The notes under the pieces are model-generated. The model was given only the letters and a program-made list of their open reading frames with translations, ran no database searches and was not told where the DNA came from. Shown here in pieces: positions 46,044-58,620 of a stretch of DNA of 64,000 bases. How positions within the stretch are numbered: the first letter of the stretch is position 1; each line of letters begins with the position of its first letter. Source of the stretch: Euryodendron excelsum. Lineage: Eukaryota > Streptophyta > Magnoliopsida > Ericales > Pentaphylacaceae. A program made the position numbers and the translations under genes. The stretch is taken from NCBI GenBank assembly GCA_033060915.1, contig CM065389.1:17010001-17074000 (forward strand), written 5' to 3'.

Positions 46044-48333
46044 CACTCTCAACTAAGTTTTGCTAGTCCCTATCAAAACAATAAATACACTTAAAAAGAT
46101 AGGCTTCACTTTTGTAGGGATCACGAGTGTGTTTAGCATATGCACTATGCCTTTAAACCCCTAAGTTACTTTTAGTGGATCAGTAGTGTCTCGTGAGGGT
46201 TTCTAATTATGATACCCACAAATATCAAAATGTGGCTTGGAAGTGAGGATAATGAGGAAAAATATTACATGTATCAAAACGCAAGCATATTATGTATATT
46301 CTACTTGTTAATACAAAATCAAGATATCGTTTGAAAATAATATATGAGACTTTTGTGTGTATGTCATCATTATATGATAAGAAAAGTATTATAATATAAA
46401 AACACAGATATATTCTTTAAGTTTTGATTCAACCTCACTGGATATTTTCTAAAAAAGAAAGAACATATGCATCTCACACTGATTATTCTTATAAAAGAGT
46501 AAATGTAATGTAAAATCAAAAGAGACAACCATAAAGAAATGACGTGAATATATAAAGTGAGAGACGACTTGACACAACTCTATGAAATAATACTTAATGT
46601 TAAAATCACATAAGCAACTGATAAGTGAATTCTCTATGAAGTGAATGAACAAGCAACGTATACATCAAATTCTCGAGAACTTTGTTTAGGTTGTAACTTG
46701 GTCATGAGGTTTAAGGTAGGGAGAAAGAAAAGATACAAGACTTAAAATATGTGTGATCAAGGCATGAATTGATCAATGAATACATACCTTCAATTTTCCT
46801 ATTTGATTTGATTTGATTTGATATTTTTTCAATAGCCAATCTTTGCTTTTTCTTCTTTTTTTTTTTTTTTTCCTTTCCTTCATTGCTAATTTATTTTTTC
46901 ATATTGCAAATAGATTATCTCCTTTTTCAATTCATCTTGAACAAGTGAAGATATTTGTATTTTCGTATTTAGGGACGAAATTTTAGCAATGATATATGTA
47001 GTAAGAGACAAATAAATAGGTTTAAAAATAGTTTCAAGGAAATTATGTCAACAAAGAAATCTGTGGCTCAAACGATCAAATATGATCTCGATTCATTTTT
47101 AAAAGTGTACAACAACTCAAGGTTATAATAATTCAACATATTCAATTACCGTAACAATTCAAACAATTGAGTCAAATACAAGTATAATAGAGTTATTAAC
47201 AGAGTGATGTGAAAATTTTTTATTAAGAGTAATTGTAAATACTCCAAAAAACATGATTGGCTTTAAAGCTCACTTGATGAATAATCTCCATTTTTGTAAG
47301 GATAAAACTGTAAAATATGTAAAAATACTAAACTTGTCATGATATGATAATAAGTAATGTAAAATAACATATTTCTATGTATTAAGATAGAATCTTACAA
47401 TTGTATTAAAAATAAAGGATAAAACAAAAATTGTGCTAAAGTTAATAAAAACATGTTTCAACAAAACCCCAAAATCTACATTTGTATTTTACATAAAACT
47501 GTACAAAATTATAAAAGATAAGAAAATCTTTTTTGTAGATCTCAAGTACATTCAAATTGTACTTTCCTTGGCCTTGCGCATGTTTTTGTTTATTTTTATT
47601 TTTGTTTTTTGTTAAAATACAAAACATCTATAAAATAAATATTAGTCATATTTATAAATAAAGATAAACACACAAACACACCCTAGGAAGAATAATCATT
47701 ACAAAGTCGAGTAAGACTTTGACCTCAAAATGAAGATAGTCTACCGTTCTGGTAATTCTAAAGCGTCTCAATGCTTCAATATTTACTCGCTCTTTAATAA
47801 TATTTAGGTAAATTATTTGATTCTCTGACATTAGTCGTTTACTTTTTTTGCAATTTTTAACCACATACGTGTGTCTAGCACAACAGTGATACTTATTTAG
47901 TTTATTTACTCTTCTCTTACAGGCCAGAGTACTGCGACCAGTAAAAAGTTGAGATTGTTTTTGTTTGAGCTCAACTCTTCTCACCATCTTTGCACGGTGA
48001 ATTATCTTACCTTTAATCCCAAATGGAAATATCCGGAAGATACAATATACAAATATAACCACTCAACCATCTATATGAAAAGACATGACACTATTCAGTT
48101 CTGTAACTTCTGCTGGTCACAAAGACAAAACAATAGAAAATAATAAAGCAAATATCATAGAACGAACATGGTCCTCCCAACTAGAGAATCACCACGGCCC
48201 GAGGCATAGAAGGAAACAAAGGTTGGGAAGGAACAAACACGGGAGGGGAACAAAGTATTCCCCCCAACTACAGAGAAACTAACTACCAAATTATAAAAAC
48301 TATTCTAAGTATACAAATGACGAGGAGTTACTT
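46044..48333 (-). other. Athila-like 3' region, no coding domain
   Basis: About 2.3 kb between pol and the 3' LTR, where some Athila elements carry an extra envelope-like frame. Here only short AT-rich frames remain (longest 47652-48062), without recognisable domains or a clear membrane protein. Confidence 0.55.
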
Positions 48334-51300
48334 CTATTCAAGCAATGGTAGATCCATGAGATCCCCACTTTCAACTAGACTGACAAAGTTCTTAAGGTAG
48401 GGCTTGAGACAATGCCCATTGACTTTGAAGAGATTGATTGCCATGCTAGGATCCTTAATTTCTATTGCCCTATGTGGTGACATAGCCTTTATCAGATAAG
48501 GTCCAGACCATTTACTCTTCAACGTACCCGAAAACAAGTATAATCAGATATTATAGAGCAAAACTTTCTGACCAATGAAAAAGGATTTACGCATAATGCA
48601 TTGATCATGGAATGTTTTCATCTAGGCCATAAAGATTTTTGCATTCTCATAGACTTCATTTCAAAGTTCCTCAAGTTCATTGAGTTATAGCTTTCTTACC
48701 AGGACCGCCTTATCTAGACTTTCGTTGAATTGTTGAATGACCCAATATGCTTTATGCTCAATTTCTACCAAAAGATGTCGCAACTTTTTATACACAAGCC
48801 TATAAGGAGAAGCACCTAACACATTTTATATGCAGTTTGATAAGTCCAGAGTGTATCAACTAACCTTAAGGACCAATCCTTTCGGTTAGAATTGACAATT
48901 TTCTTAAGAATGCATTTAATCTACAGATTAGCTAACTCAACTTGGCCACTAGTTTGGGGATGATAAGGTATATTAACCTTATGAACAACCCTATACTTTT
49001 TCATTAATAGTTCAACAGGTCTATTGCAAAAATGAAAACTTCCATCATTAATGATAGCATGTGGCATACCAAAGCGCAAAAAAATATGCTCGTTTAAGAA
49101 CCGGACCATCACACGGTGATCATTGGTTTGAGAGGCAATGGCCTTAACTCATTTAGACATATAGTCTATGACCACAAGAATATAAAGGTAACCAAATGAA
49201 CTAGGAAAAGGTCCCATAACATCAATACCCCAACAATCAAATATCTAAAGAATAAGAATGGGAGTAACGAGCATTATATTTCTTCTAGACAGACTCCCTA
49301 GTCGTTGACATCTATCACAAATCATACAAAAGGTATGAACATCACAAAATATGGTTGGCCAATATAAACCATATTGCAAAATCTTTGCAACTATCTTTTT
49401 AGAACAAAAATAGCTACCGCATGCATGGGAGTGACAGAAGTCCATGACATAATGAAACTCATTGTCGGGAACACACCGATGAATAATTTGGTTGGGACAG
49501 TACTTGAACAAGTATGGATCATCCCAAGAAAAATATCTCACATTTTTAAAGAATTTTCTTTTATTCAAATAAAACTAATGTGATGGAATTTTTCTGGTAG
49601 CCAAAAAGTTGGCAATGTCAGCAAACCATGGAGTGGTTGCATGAGAAAAGGCTTGGATTTGAAAAAGATGCTTATCTAAAAAATGTTCATTGATAGAGAG
49701 AGTGCCTTTGGCGTCCCCATTAGTAAGGAGTCATGACAAATGGTCAGCAATAACATTCTCCACCTCCTTTTTTATCTCGAATTTCAATATGAAATTCTTA
49801 TAACAAAAGAATCTAACAGATGAGGCGTGGCTTTGTATCAGGTTTGGTTAATAGGAACTTTAACACAGAATGATTAGTATAGATGATAACTAATGACCCT
49901 ATCAAGTATGATCGAAACTTGTCTAATGCAAACACAATAACAAGAATTTTTTTGTTAATTGTGGTATAGTTCATTTGGGCTTCATTCAAGGTTTTGCTTG
50001 CATAATAGATAACATAAGGTTTCTTGTCCACTCTCTGCTCTAAAATACTCCTATAACATAATCACTAGCATCACACATCAACTCGAAAGGTAAAGATCAA
50101 TCGGGTGACCGAATAATAGGTGCAATTGTCAAAAGCCCTTTGAGCTTCTCAAAGTCTTATTGGCAATCAGACGTCTATTCAAATGGAACATCTTGAGACA
50201 ACAGATGACACATTGGATAGGAGATGACACTAAACTCTTTTATGAATCGCCGATAGAAACCAACGTACCCAAGGAAAGAACAAATGTCTTTCACAGTTGT
50301 AGGGGTAGGTAGTTTTTGAATCAGTTTAATCTTGGCTTTATCTACCTCAATCCCCTTGTTAGATATAATGTGTTCAAGCACTATACCTTGTGTCACTATG
50401 AAGTGACACTTTTTTCAGTTTAGAACAAGGTTAATCTCCTCACATCTCTCCAATAACTTCTCAAGGTGTACCAAATAAATTTCATAGCTATTTCCACAGA
50501 CTGAGAAATCATCTATGAAAATCTCCAAAAATCTCTCTATCATATCATAAAAGATACTCATCATGCACTTTTGAAATGTGGCTGGTGTATTTCACAAGCC
50601 AAAGGGCATTCTTTTGTAAACATAAGTACTAAAAGGACATGCGAATGTTGTTTTATCTTGATATTCTAAAGCAATTTCAATTTGGTTGTAACCAGAGTCC
50701 CATCCAAAAATAGTAAAAGGCCCAATCTGCCACTCGTTTTAAGACTTGATCCAAGAATAGGAGTGAAAAATGGTCTTTTCTAGTAATAACATTTAGTCGA
50801 ACGTAATCAATGCACATGCGCCAACCAATTTGAATCCTAGTGGGCACTAGTTCCTTTTTTTTTTTTTTCATTTTAGATTACAGTGACTGCAGATTTCTTT
50901 GAAACAACTTGGGTTGGACTAATCTATTTTGAATCAGAGATGAGGTATATAATACCCGTATTAAGAAGTTTCAGTACTTCTCCTCTCACAACTTCTTTCA
51001 TGTTGGAGTTCAGACACCTTTACATTTGATGAATTGGTTTAGAGTTCTCTTCAAGATATATACAATGTGTGCATACCAAAAAACTAATACCATGTAAGTC
51101 TACAATGGTCCACCCTAAGGCTTTTCTATGATCCTTTAACATTTCCAATAGACTTTTTTCTTGGCCTTCTAACAAGCTAGAAGATATAACAATAGGATAA
51201 GACTCACTTTCACCAAGAAATGCATACTTCAAAGTAGATGGTAAAGGTTTCTTTCTGGAATAAGTGCTTTCTGTTCAGAAGGGATATGCTTGATAGCACT

Positions 51301-53681
51301 AGGAGCTAGAGGTTCAAAATATGGGGTCTAGTGACCCACTTGCATACAGTGTTCACTTTTTACCCCTTCAGTGATTGTGTCACAGTCTAATTGGTCATGT
51401 GACTCACTCAAAGCAAGAGTTCTTTCAACAGGATCATTGAAAATCTCACTCTCAACGTAATCTTAAAATAAAGTCTTTCCACAATATCATTGTGGTTCCC
51501 AAATTGCTTCCCAACCTGGAAGATGTTCATCTCAACGGTCATATTCCCAAATGATAGTTTTAACAACTCATTCCTATAATAAATTATGACATTACATGTA
51601 GCTAGGAATGGTCATCGTAAGATCATAAGAATTTGAGAATAATCACTAGTGTTCGCAATTGGTTGTGTATATAAAATAATGAGGTCTACTAGATAGCAAA
51701 ACTTATCTATTTGAATGAGAATATTCTCCCCAATACCCTTTAGGATCTTGATAGACCTATTAGCTAGTTGCAAGGTTACTCTTGTATGATGCAACTCACC
51801 TAATCCGAGTTGTTGGTAAACCGAATAAGGGAGTAGGTTAGTAGTTGCTCCTAGATCAAGAAAGGCTCGATCTATCTTGTTTCCTTCTATGGTGCATGAA
51901 ATAGTAGGACAACCAAGGTCCTTATACTTCAATGGGGTTTTATATTGCAAAATTGCACTTTGGCTCTCGTAGTTTCCTTGACAGGCAACATCCTTTTCAT
52001 AGTACACAAGTCTTTAAAAAACTTGACATAGGAGGGAATCTGTTTGATAGCATCTAATATTGGAATGTTGAGTTTGACTTGTTTAAACACTTCGTAAATT
52101 TCTAAATTTAGAAGCTCGTTTTTAGGCTAGGTTAACTTATGAGGAAATGATGCATATTTTTCAACATTAATATCCTCTCCTTCAAACGCTTTGGTTGGCT
52201 TTAAGATTGGTTCAACTTCTTTTTTCTCTTTCACACTTCTATCTGTCTCTCTCTCTTCCTTTACTTTTTCTCTCTCTTGCTCTCTCTCAACTCCCTTCCC
52301 TTCATCTCTATCCTTAAGAGCGTCTTTCACAGATTGATTGGTTTTATCGATAATCTTACCGCTCCTTAAGATTGTGATGGATTGGACTTGTCTTCCAACA
52401 GTCTAATGTGCTGGTCTAACACCTTTTTCTACCAATCCACCCCATTAGTCACCCCTCTCACATCATTGGTCAATTGGTATACATTGTCTTATAATGGTTT
52501 CCTATGAGGAGGTTTATATGGAATGGGTTGGGATTGAAAGGTTGAAGGTTTTGTTGAAAAGATTGAGGGTTTTGAAGCCCTCCTTGGAATGCTTGAGGGT
52601 TTGAAGACCTCTCATTTCTCCACCCAAAATTTAAGTGATTTCTCCATCCGGAGTTATATGTGTTCGGGAAAGGGTTTCCCCTAACTCGTTGGTCATTATA
52701 CATACCCTGATATTGGCTAACTGCATTGACTTGACCATGCAAAGCCTTTGGTATAACTGAATATGCAGCAGTGTCATGACCTAATGTACTACACATTAAA
52801 CAACTTTCTTCTCTAGGAGACTTACTATTCATAATATTAACTTTTTTTAAACTTCACAGCCTCCAATTTTTGAGTAAGTGCAGCAACAATAGCATTCAAA
52901 TCATCTATTTCATTGAGTTGAAATGTTATCCTAGACTTTGACTCGGGATTTTGGATCCCAGTTATAGCCCAATCTCTAGCAAGGTTTACTAAGTAATCAA
53001 AGTAATCATATGTCTCAACGGGCTTTTTGTCATACAAATTCCCTACACATAAAAACTCAACGAACTGCTTAAGTTGTGGGGTCAATGATGAATAGAAAGT
53101 ATTTATGACATGTCAATTATGAATCCGTGATGTGGACAAGCATTTAGCAATCCTTAAACCTCTCCCAATATTGAAAAAACGATTCACCAATCATGGGAAC
53201 AAACTAAGAGATTTAGTGACGAATTATCTCTGTTTTATGCTCAGAGAAGAACTTTTTTAAGAACTCCGTCTAAAGATCTTGCCATGAATGAATAGACCTA
53301 GGCCTTAATGAATTGAACCATGTCTTAGCCTTGTCTTTGAGAGAAAATTAGAATAGTTTCAGAAGTATTACTTCCCTTGGATATGAATTATCGAAAAATA
53401 TATAGCATACATCCTCGAAATCTTTGATATATTGATATGGTTTTTCAGAATCCAGGCCATGAAATAAATTTATCAGCCACATTATTCTTTACTTTAAAGT
53501 CATCGTTGTGTGATGTGTGGGAAAAAACAATACAAGAAGTAGGCGTTTGCCTAGCAGGATTCAGATAATCCCTAGGAGATCTATGTGGAGGATCACCATT
53601 TACACTTCCATCTTCAAGTACATTATTTGAATTTGGCGAGTTGGAATTCACAGGTGGTTAATGATCAAATTCTTTCGCCAT
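48334..53681 (-). pseudogene. Athila-like gag-pol pseudogene
   Basis: From MAKEFDH at 53681 the minus strand runs through the domains in order. Gag has SLKDKAKTWFNSLRPRS, KKFFSEHKTE and a knuckle-like CLMCSTLGHDTAAYS (52470-52832). The aspartic protease has FLDLGATTNLLP where DxGA(S) is expected (51612-52007). Reverse transcriptase has RMCIDYVRLN (50677-50871) and the catalytic box FIDDFSV at 50500-50521, then SFLGYVGFYRRFI (50175-50396). RNase H has YYASKTLNEAQMNY (49813-50031). Integrase has an HHCC zinc region ending CDRCQ (49245-49568) and the core FGMPHAIINDG, then YHPQTSGQVE (48921-49112). The C-terminal part has LKSKWSGPYLIK (48334-48537). Many stops and frame changes make it non-functional. 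Confidence 0.88.
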
Positions 53682-54476
53682 TGGGACAGAACTAGAATCT
53701 CGGTTAACTAATTGAATATTTGAAACAAGAGTTCTAAATGGGAAAATAGTAGATGGAAGAAAGATCACTAGAAGAGTCAATGCTCACTAATCGTCCATAC
53801 ACATCCATAATGTAATATTTCATAAAAGTGTACATACCCTCTGATGATATAAATTAACCCTTCCTGAAATATCAACACGAAAAAATATTAAAAAGAAAAT
53901 AAAAGAAAAGAAAAATAAAAAACTACAACAGTATACTAAAATACCTGCACACAAAAATAACAAAAGAAACAAAAGTTAGTCTGTTAGTAAAAAGTTAGTA
54001 AATAGTTAGATGGTCGTCACATCGAGGGCATCATCCTAAGTAGGCAGTGAATCAACCTGAGAAGTAAATCACAAAGAAAAATAAAAAAAATACTAAAAGT
54101 AAAGTGCAGAAAGTAAAATGTTAGAATGGTAACCAAAGTAGGTTATCCACTAAATAAAGGAAAATGTTAGATAGTTAGATGGATAATAAAAACAAAAAAT
54201 ATGTAACTAACTTGAATGGCTTCATCCAACAGTAGGCGAATATGCAAACTAAAGAGGTTAACCATAAAGAAAATAAAAAATAAAAAGAAAAGAATTAAAT
54301 ATATACAAATATACAAGTTAGCAATGGAATGAAGTAATAAGTTAGCATAAATCACTGATCAGTTAAAATATACCGTCCAATTCATTCGTAATGGTAGGGA
54401 AGCAATCAATTGTAGTCAAGTCCATAACAAATGTATTATTATTATTTTTTATTTTCACATATTTTAATTAAGCCGT
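53682..54476 (-). other. Athila-like 5' leader
   Basis: Untranslated leader between the primer-binding site and gag. It is A-rich on the plus strand, with no open frame of interest. Confidence 0.6.
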
Positions 54477-54494
54477 TCCCCAGTAACGGTGCCA
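54477..54494 (-). other. Primer-binding site of the Athila-like element
   Basis: TGGCACCGTTACTGGGGA on the minus strand, two changes from the TGGCGCCGTTGCCGGGGA-type site complementary to plant tRNA-Asp used by Athila. It lies five bases inside the LTR. Confidence 0.75.
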
Positions 54495-54499
54495 AAAAC

Positions 54500-56486
54500 T
54501 GCTTGTCTTTCCTAACCACGGTGCAAAAAATTTAATGTCTATGCCTAGATTATCAGAATTTAAACACTCAAGTGCAAGTGCGGCGAAGTAGCAGTTAAAA
54601 TAAGCCGATAAAAATGAGGACGATCAATAAGGAACAGAGTTCTAAATTATGTGAAATTTTACAGTTGCGGATGATAGGTGCCATAATTCACCCCAAGAAA
54701 TGGGTTAGATATTGACTAAGTCATGCTAGATATAGAAGCGTCATAGACGGCTTAAGTTGGAAGCTAAACCAACCGGTTCAAATTTCACCTTTTGCTGACG
54801 AGAATTAGATAAAAGTTGTTGAAATAGTATCCAAAAGAAAAATATTTTGCTTTTTTTGGGGGTTTGATGATTGTTAAACTAGATTGCAAAAAGAAACAGA
54901 TTAAAAACAACCTTGGATTCAATTGATTTGATCACATGACTTTTTTGGTGTTGACTAATAAAAGTTTACCATCTATCAATCGTTTGGCCCCCTTAAGCCT
55001 CATAAACCAATAGCTGAGAATATTTAATGATATCAAAATACTAAAATATTACGTTAAAATCATGAACTCTCACCATCAACTTATAAACAGTAAATAGTGT
55101 TTCGTCAAAGCACAAGTGTAACAAATATAATTAAAGATACATGTTTTCAAATATTCTAGCTAGATACTTATTGAATTAATATCAAAGACCTTCACCATCG
55201 ATTTGCATATACCGGCTGCTTTGTCGAGGCAGAAAGTATTACAAACATAATTAAAAGTTTAAATTTTTAAAAATATCTAGATTTTAATTATCAAGAATGT
55301 AAAAGCAATTCATTCTAGATTAAGATTAAGAGTCTTAGATCCCTACTAGAGGTTCAGACATAAAAACATATCAAATAAAGGACCCGCATAAAATATACAA
55401 GTTTTTGAAAAGTGTAGAGTAAACCAACATTTACTTTACTTACATTACTCCTATATTAATTACGATACTCTTAAACTTAAACTTGTTTACAAAATACAAA
55501 ACCATTACGGGCATAAAATATACGTACTCGTGTCTGTGTATACAATATACTGAACGTGTATAAAAATACAAAGTTTTCGAATAAATCTGAAATGGAAAGA
55601 CAAATCTTAATTGATTATCCTAATACCATCACGTGATCTTTATAATTAGTTTAAAAAATAAAACTAGTTACTCATGATAATAAAAAGACATAACTTGAAA
55701 AAAAATGACTTCATAAATAAAAATGTTTTATTATAGCTGAATAACGGTAAAGAAAAGACTGAAAATTAACTGAAAAACCCTAACAAATTAACTGAAAATC
55801 TACACTTGAAAATGAAACAACTGAATGTGGAGCTCTCTAGCTTTGAAATTCCTCTTCACTAAACTCTCTCGCTGGCTCTCTTATGAAGCTCTCTTCTTTC
55901 TTCCCATGGCTCTCCTCTTTACAGGAGATGAAAAGAATTTTTTTATCATTATTATTATTATTATTTTAATTTTGTTTGAAATTAGTTTTTGATTATTTTT
56001 TAATTACACCACTAACTTATATATATTTATAATATTATACCACTAATTTATAAATATATATAATATTATATCCACTAATTTATATATATATATATATAAT
56101 ATCCACGAAGTTATATATATATATATATAATATCCACTAATATATATATAAATATAATATTATACCCACTAAGTTATATATATGCATATAATATCCACTA
56201 ATATATATAAATATAATATATTCACTAATTTATATGTATAATATATCCACTAATATATATATATATATATAATAAAATATAACATAATACATCAAATTAA
56301 CACCCGAATTAATGTCTATGTGCCTGCCGGCTTTCTTTTGCTTGGTTTTAACTTCAAATTTGCACAAGACACAAAAAAACATAAAAGAATACCAAAATTA
56401 TATTAAAAATAATAAATAATATATAAATAAATACTAATAAAATTTTATAATTAGAGACTCTGATTATGCTTTTTAGGGTACAATCA
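54500..56486 (-). repeat. 5' LTR of the Athila-like element
   Basis: Starts TGCTTGTCTTTCCTAACC and ends GTACAATCA, parallel to the left LTR throughout. The TATA box seen in the other LTR is mutated here (CTTTACAGG near 55917). The AT-rich array lies at about 56015-56285. Confidence 0.85.
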
Positions 56487-56745
56487 TCTACCCAACTAAA
56501 GCAAGACTAAGGTTTTACCCTTGGGTTTATGGGGTGGCCATTCTTGGGCCGACTTACCCGACTTAAATAGGACCAAGATTTTATCCTTGAATTTTTTGGG
56601 TGGCTATTCTTGGGCCGACCTGCCTGACTTAGGCAGGACCAAGGGTAAACAGGACCAAGGTTTTACCCTTGGGTTTTTGGGATGGCCATTCTTAGGTTGA
56701 CCTACCCGACTTAGGCAGGACTAAGGTTTTACCCTTAGGTTTTTC
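56487..56745. repeat. ~64-bp tandem repeats, right part
   Basis: About four units continue the array (GGCCATTCTTGGGCCGACTT, GACTTAGGCAGGACCAAGG, TTTTACCCTTGGGTTTT). The first unit picks up mid-repeat right at the end of the nested element, which supports the insertion boundary. Confidence 0.8.
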
Positions 56746-56904
56746 TTTGTTCCCTTTCCTCTCCAACAACTTATCATCGTTAATTAATTTCGAGCTTTAT
56801 TGAAAAGACTTGACTAGAGAAAAGTATAACATTTTCGCTGGTGAGTTACACATTATTAAATGGAGACATGCAAGGAAAGGTTCTAGTTTCTACCTAACTT
56901 TTCA

Positions 56905-58560
56905 CTAGAAAAAACTTCTTTAAGTTGTGGGCATCCCCAAGCCAGGGTAGCTGACACCCTTCTTCTATAGCTTTTGGCTGATATGCCCCCATGCGAACTT
57001 GAGGTGCAACTCTGTAGGGGCCTTGCCAGCTGGTCAATACAGCACTGCTATCACACGTGGTTGTTCTGCCCATGCTTCTCTTTGAGGGATCTCCTTCATC
57101 TGTGTGTGGTCAATGTATTGGTTGAGATGCCCTGCTTTTGCTAGGTCCTCTAGGTGATCTTTGAAGTGCCTACAATTTTTTGTCATGTGGCTTTTCTCTT
57201 TGTGATAAGAGTTGAATTTCTTCTGATCCCTCATGTTTGGGTCCCCTCCCATCCTTGGCGGCCATTTGAAGTAAGGTTTGTCCTTTATCTGGGTAGTATC
57301 TTATAGATCGATTCATTAAATTCCGTATTCATGCTCCCACCATTGGCCTCTTCTTGTTGGGGCTTCTTGTTTTCCCTTCCGTTTTTTTTATTTGATTTCT
57401 TGCCAACCCTCTCTTGGATCGACTGTGTAATATATTCTTCAACTTTGGCGTACTGTTCAATTCTTAACATTAGGTCTTGCATCCCAGTAGTTGGTTTCTT
57501 CATTAAGGATTGCCTCAATCGGTGCTCCTGGGGAAAGTCGATCTTGAATTGTGCGACAACCAACTGTTCGCTGCACTCTGTAATTTCGTTGTAGGCCTCT
57601 CAGTAGAGTTTGGCGTATGCTCGTAAGCTTTTTCCATCCTTCTTCTATAAGGTTAGCAAGTAGTCTACCTCCTTAAGTTATTTGCTGTTTGTGATGAACT
57701 GAGCGGTGAATAGCTCGGCGAGTTGTCTCCAACTGGTTATTGATCTGGACGGCAACTTGTCGAATCATCGTAAAACTACTTCTCCAAGGCTTGATGAAAA
57801 AACTTGGCATATTAAGGACTTGTCTCTGCTCCACAGTGCGATCATCTGTTTGTAATGTCGAACATGACTAACTGGATCTGACTTCCCATCACAGGGTGTA
57901 AACTTTGGCGGTGTTAATTTTCTTAGAGGTCGGCAGGCCTCAATTTCCTTTGTAAAGGGTGTGGACGTGATCTGATCAAGGGCTTTTCTGGCTATGTCAT
58001 AGGTTGTCCGTCTCGTACAACGCTTATCCTTATTGTTAAGACGCTCGTTCAACTATCGGTCCTAGTCCTTCTGCTCTGGATCAACTCCTACCAGATCTCT
58101 TATAAGTGGAGTCCGATTCCTCTAATGCTGCCGATCTTCCTCTTTGTCCTTGTAGCGTCCAGTGATGGAGGCGTGGCTTACGGTCAAATGTGTGGAAGGG
58201 GGGCTCGTGCTTCTGGAATTTGCCCTCCTTCTTCTATGCCGATCTGGAGATTTGCCAGAGTTTCGTCTATTTCTTCTAGTAATCGCCTTCCTCATAGCTT
58301 CAATTGTTAACCTTAGGTGGGCAATCTCTTCATCTCGCTGTCAAAATTCCTACTCGGCTGCTTGGGGTGATATGTTACTAGGCAAATGTCCACTGGAGGG
58401 TGAAGAGTTCAAGTTCTTGCGATAGCTCCTTCGACGATTCAGATTTATAACATATTGTGGAGCTTGTCGTAGGTCCTCTTGTCTTCCTTGATGATTACCA
58501 CCAGGGACTCCTATCTCCGATCTAATTAGGCAACCTCTTAGAGTTCGTGTTGAATCATAG
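56905..58560 (-). pseudogene. Gag with fused integrase-tail remnant
   Basis: Three minus-strand blocks form a Ty3/gypsy gag. The first (57765-58052) has PLRKLTPPKFTPCDGKSDP, then HVRHYKQMIALW and WFDKLPSRSITSW. The second (57285-57563) has KIDFPQEHRLRQSL and a Lys-rich stretch. The third (57034-57252) is a degraded knuckle SYHKEKSHMTKNC with HLEDLAKAGHL. Directly after its stop, in another frame at 57030-56905, comes SWQGPYRVAPQVRMGAYQ followed by AHNLKKFF, which looks like the extreme C-terminus of the pol polyprotein. Protease, reverse transcriptase, RNase H and the integrase core are absent. Frames are interrupted, so it is not expressed as an intact protein. Confidence 0.75.
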
Positions 58561-58600
58561 TGACTACTTGAGAAAGCTGGTAATCATCGTTGTGTAGACA

Positions 58601-58618
58601 TTCCCACAGACGTCGCCA
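58601..58618 (-). other. Primer-binding site of the gag-only element
   Basis: TGGCGACGTCTGTGGGAA on the minus strand, one substitution from the TGGCGCCGTCTGTGGGAA site common in plant Ty3/gypsy elements. It follows the LTR by two bases. Confidence 0.8.
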
Positions 58619-58620
58619 AT

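Larger units (their letters stand above)
44083..56486 (-). mobile_element. Athila-like Ty3/gypsy retrotransposon, 12.4 kb
   Basis: Two LTRs of nearly 2 kb (44083-46043 and 54500-56486) enclose a minus-strand gag-pol relic. The primer site TGGCACCGTTACTGGGGA next to the right LTR resembles the tRNA-Asp site of Athila. Gag and pol motifs match that lineage. It sits in the ~64-bp repeats of the gag-only element. Target-site duplications are unclear (CTTGC against TCTAC). Stops throughout gag-pol and many LTR differences indicate an old, inactive copy. Confidence 0.88.

Noticed and set aside
47652..48062. Possible envelope-like frame of the Athila element
   Set aside because: It is in roughly the right place but has no convincing signal peptide or recognisable envelope feature, and it is AT-biased.
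44078..56491. Target-site duplication for the Athila-like element
   Set aside because: CTTGC and TCTAC match at only two of five bases; the insertion is supported instead by continuity of the split tandem repeats.
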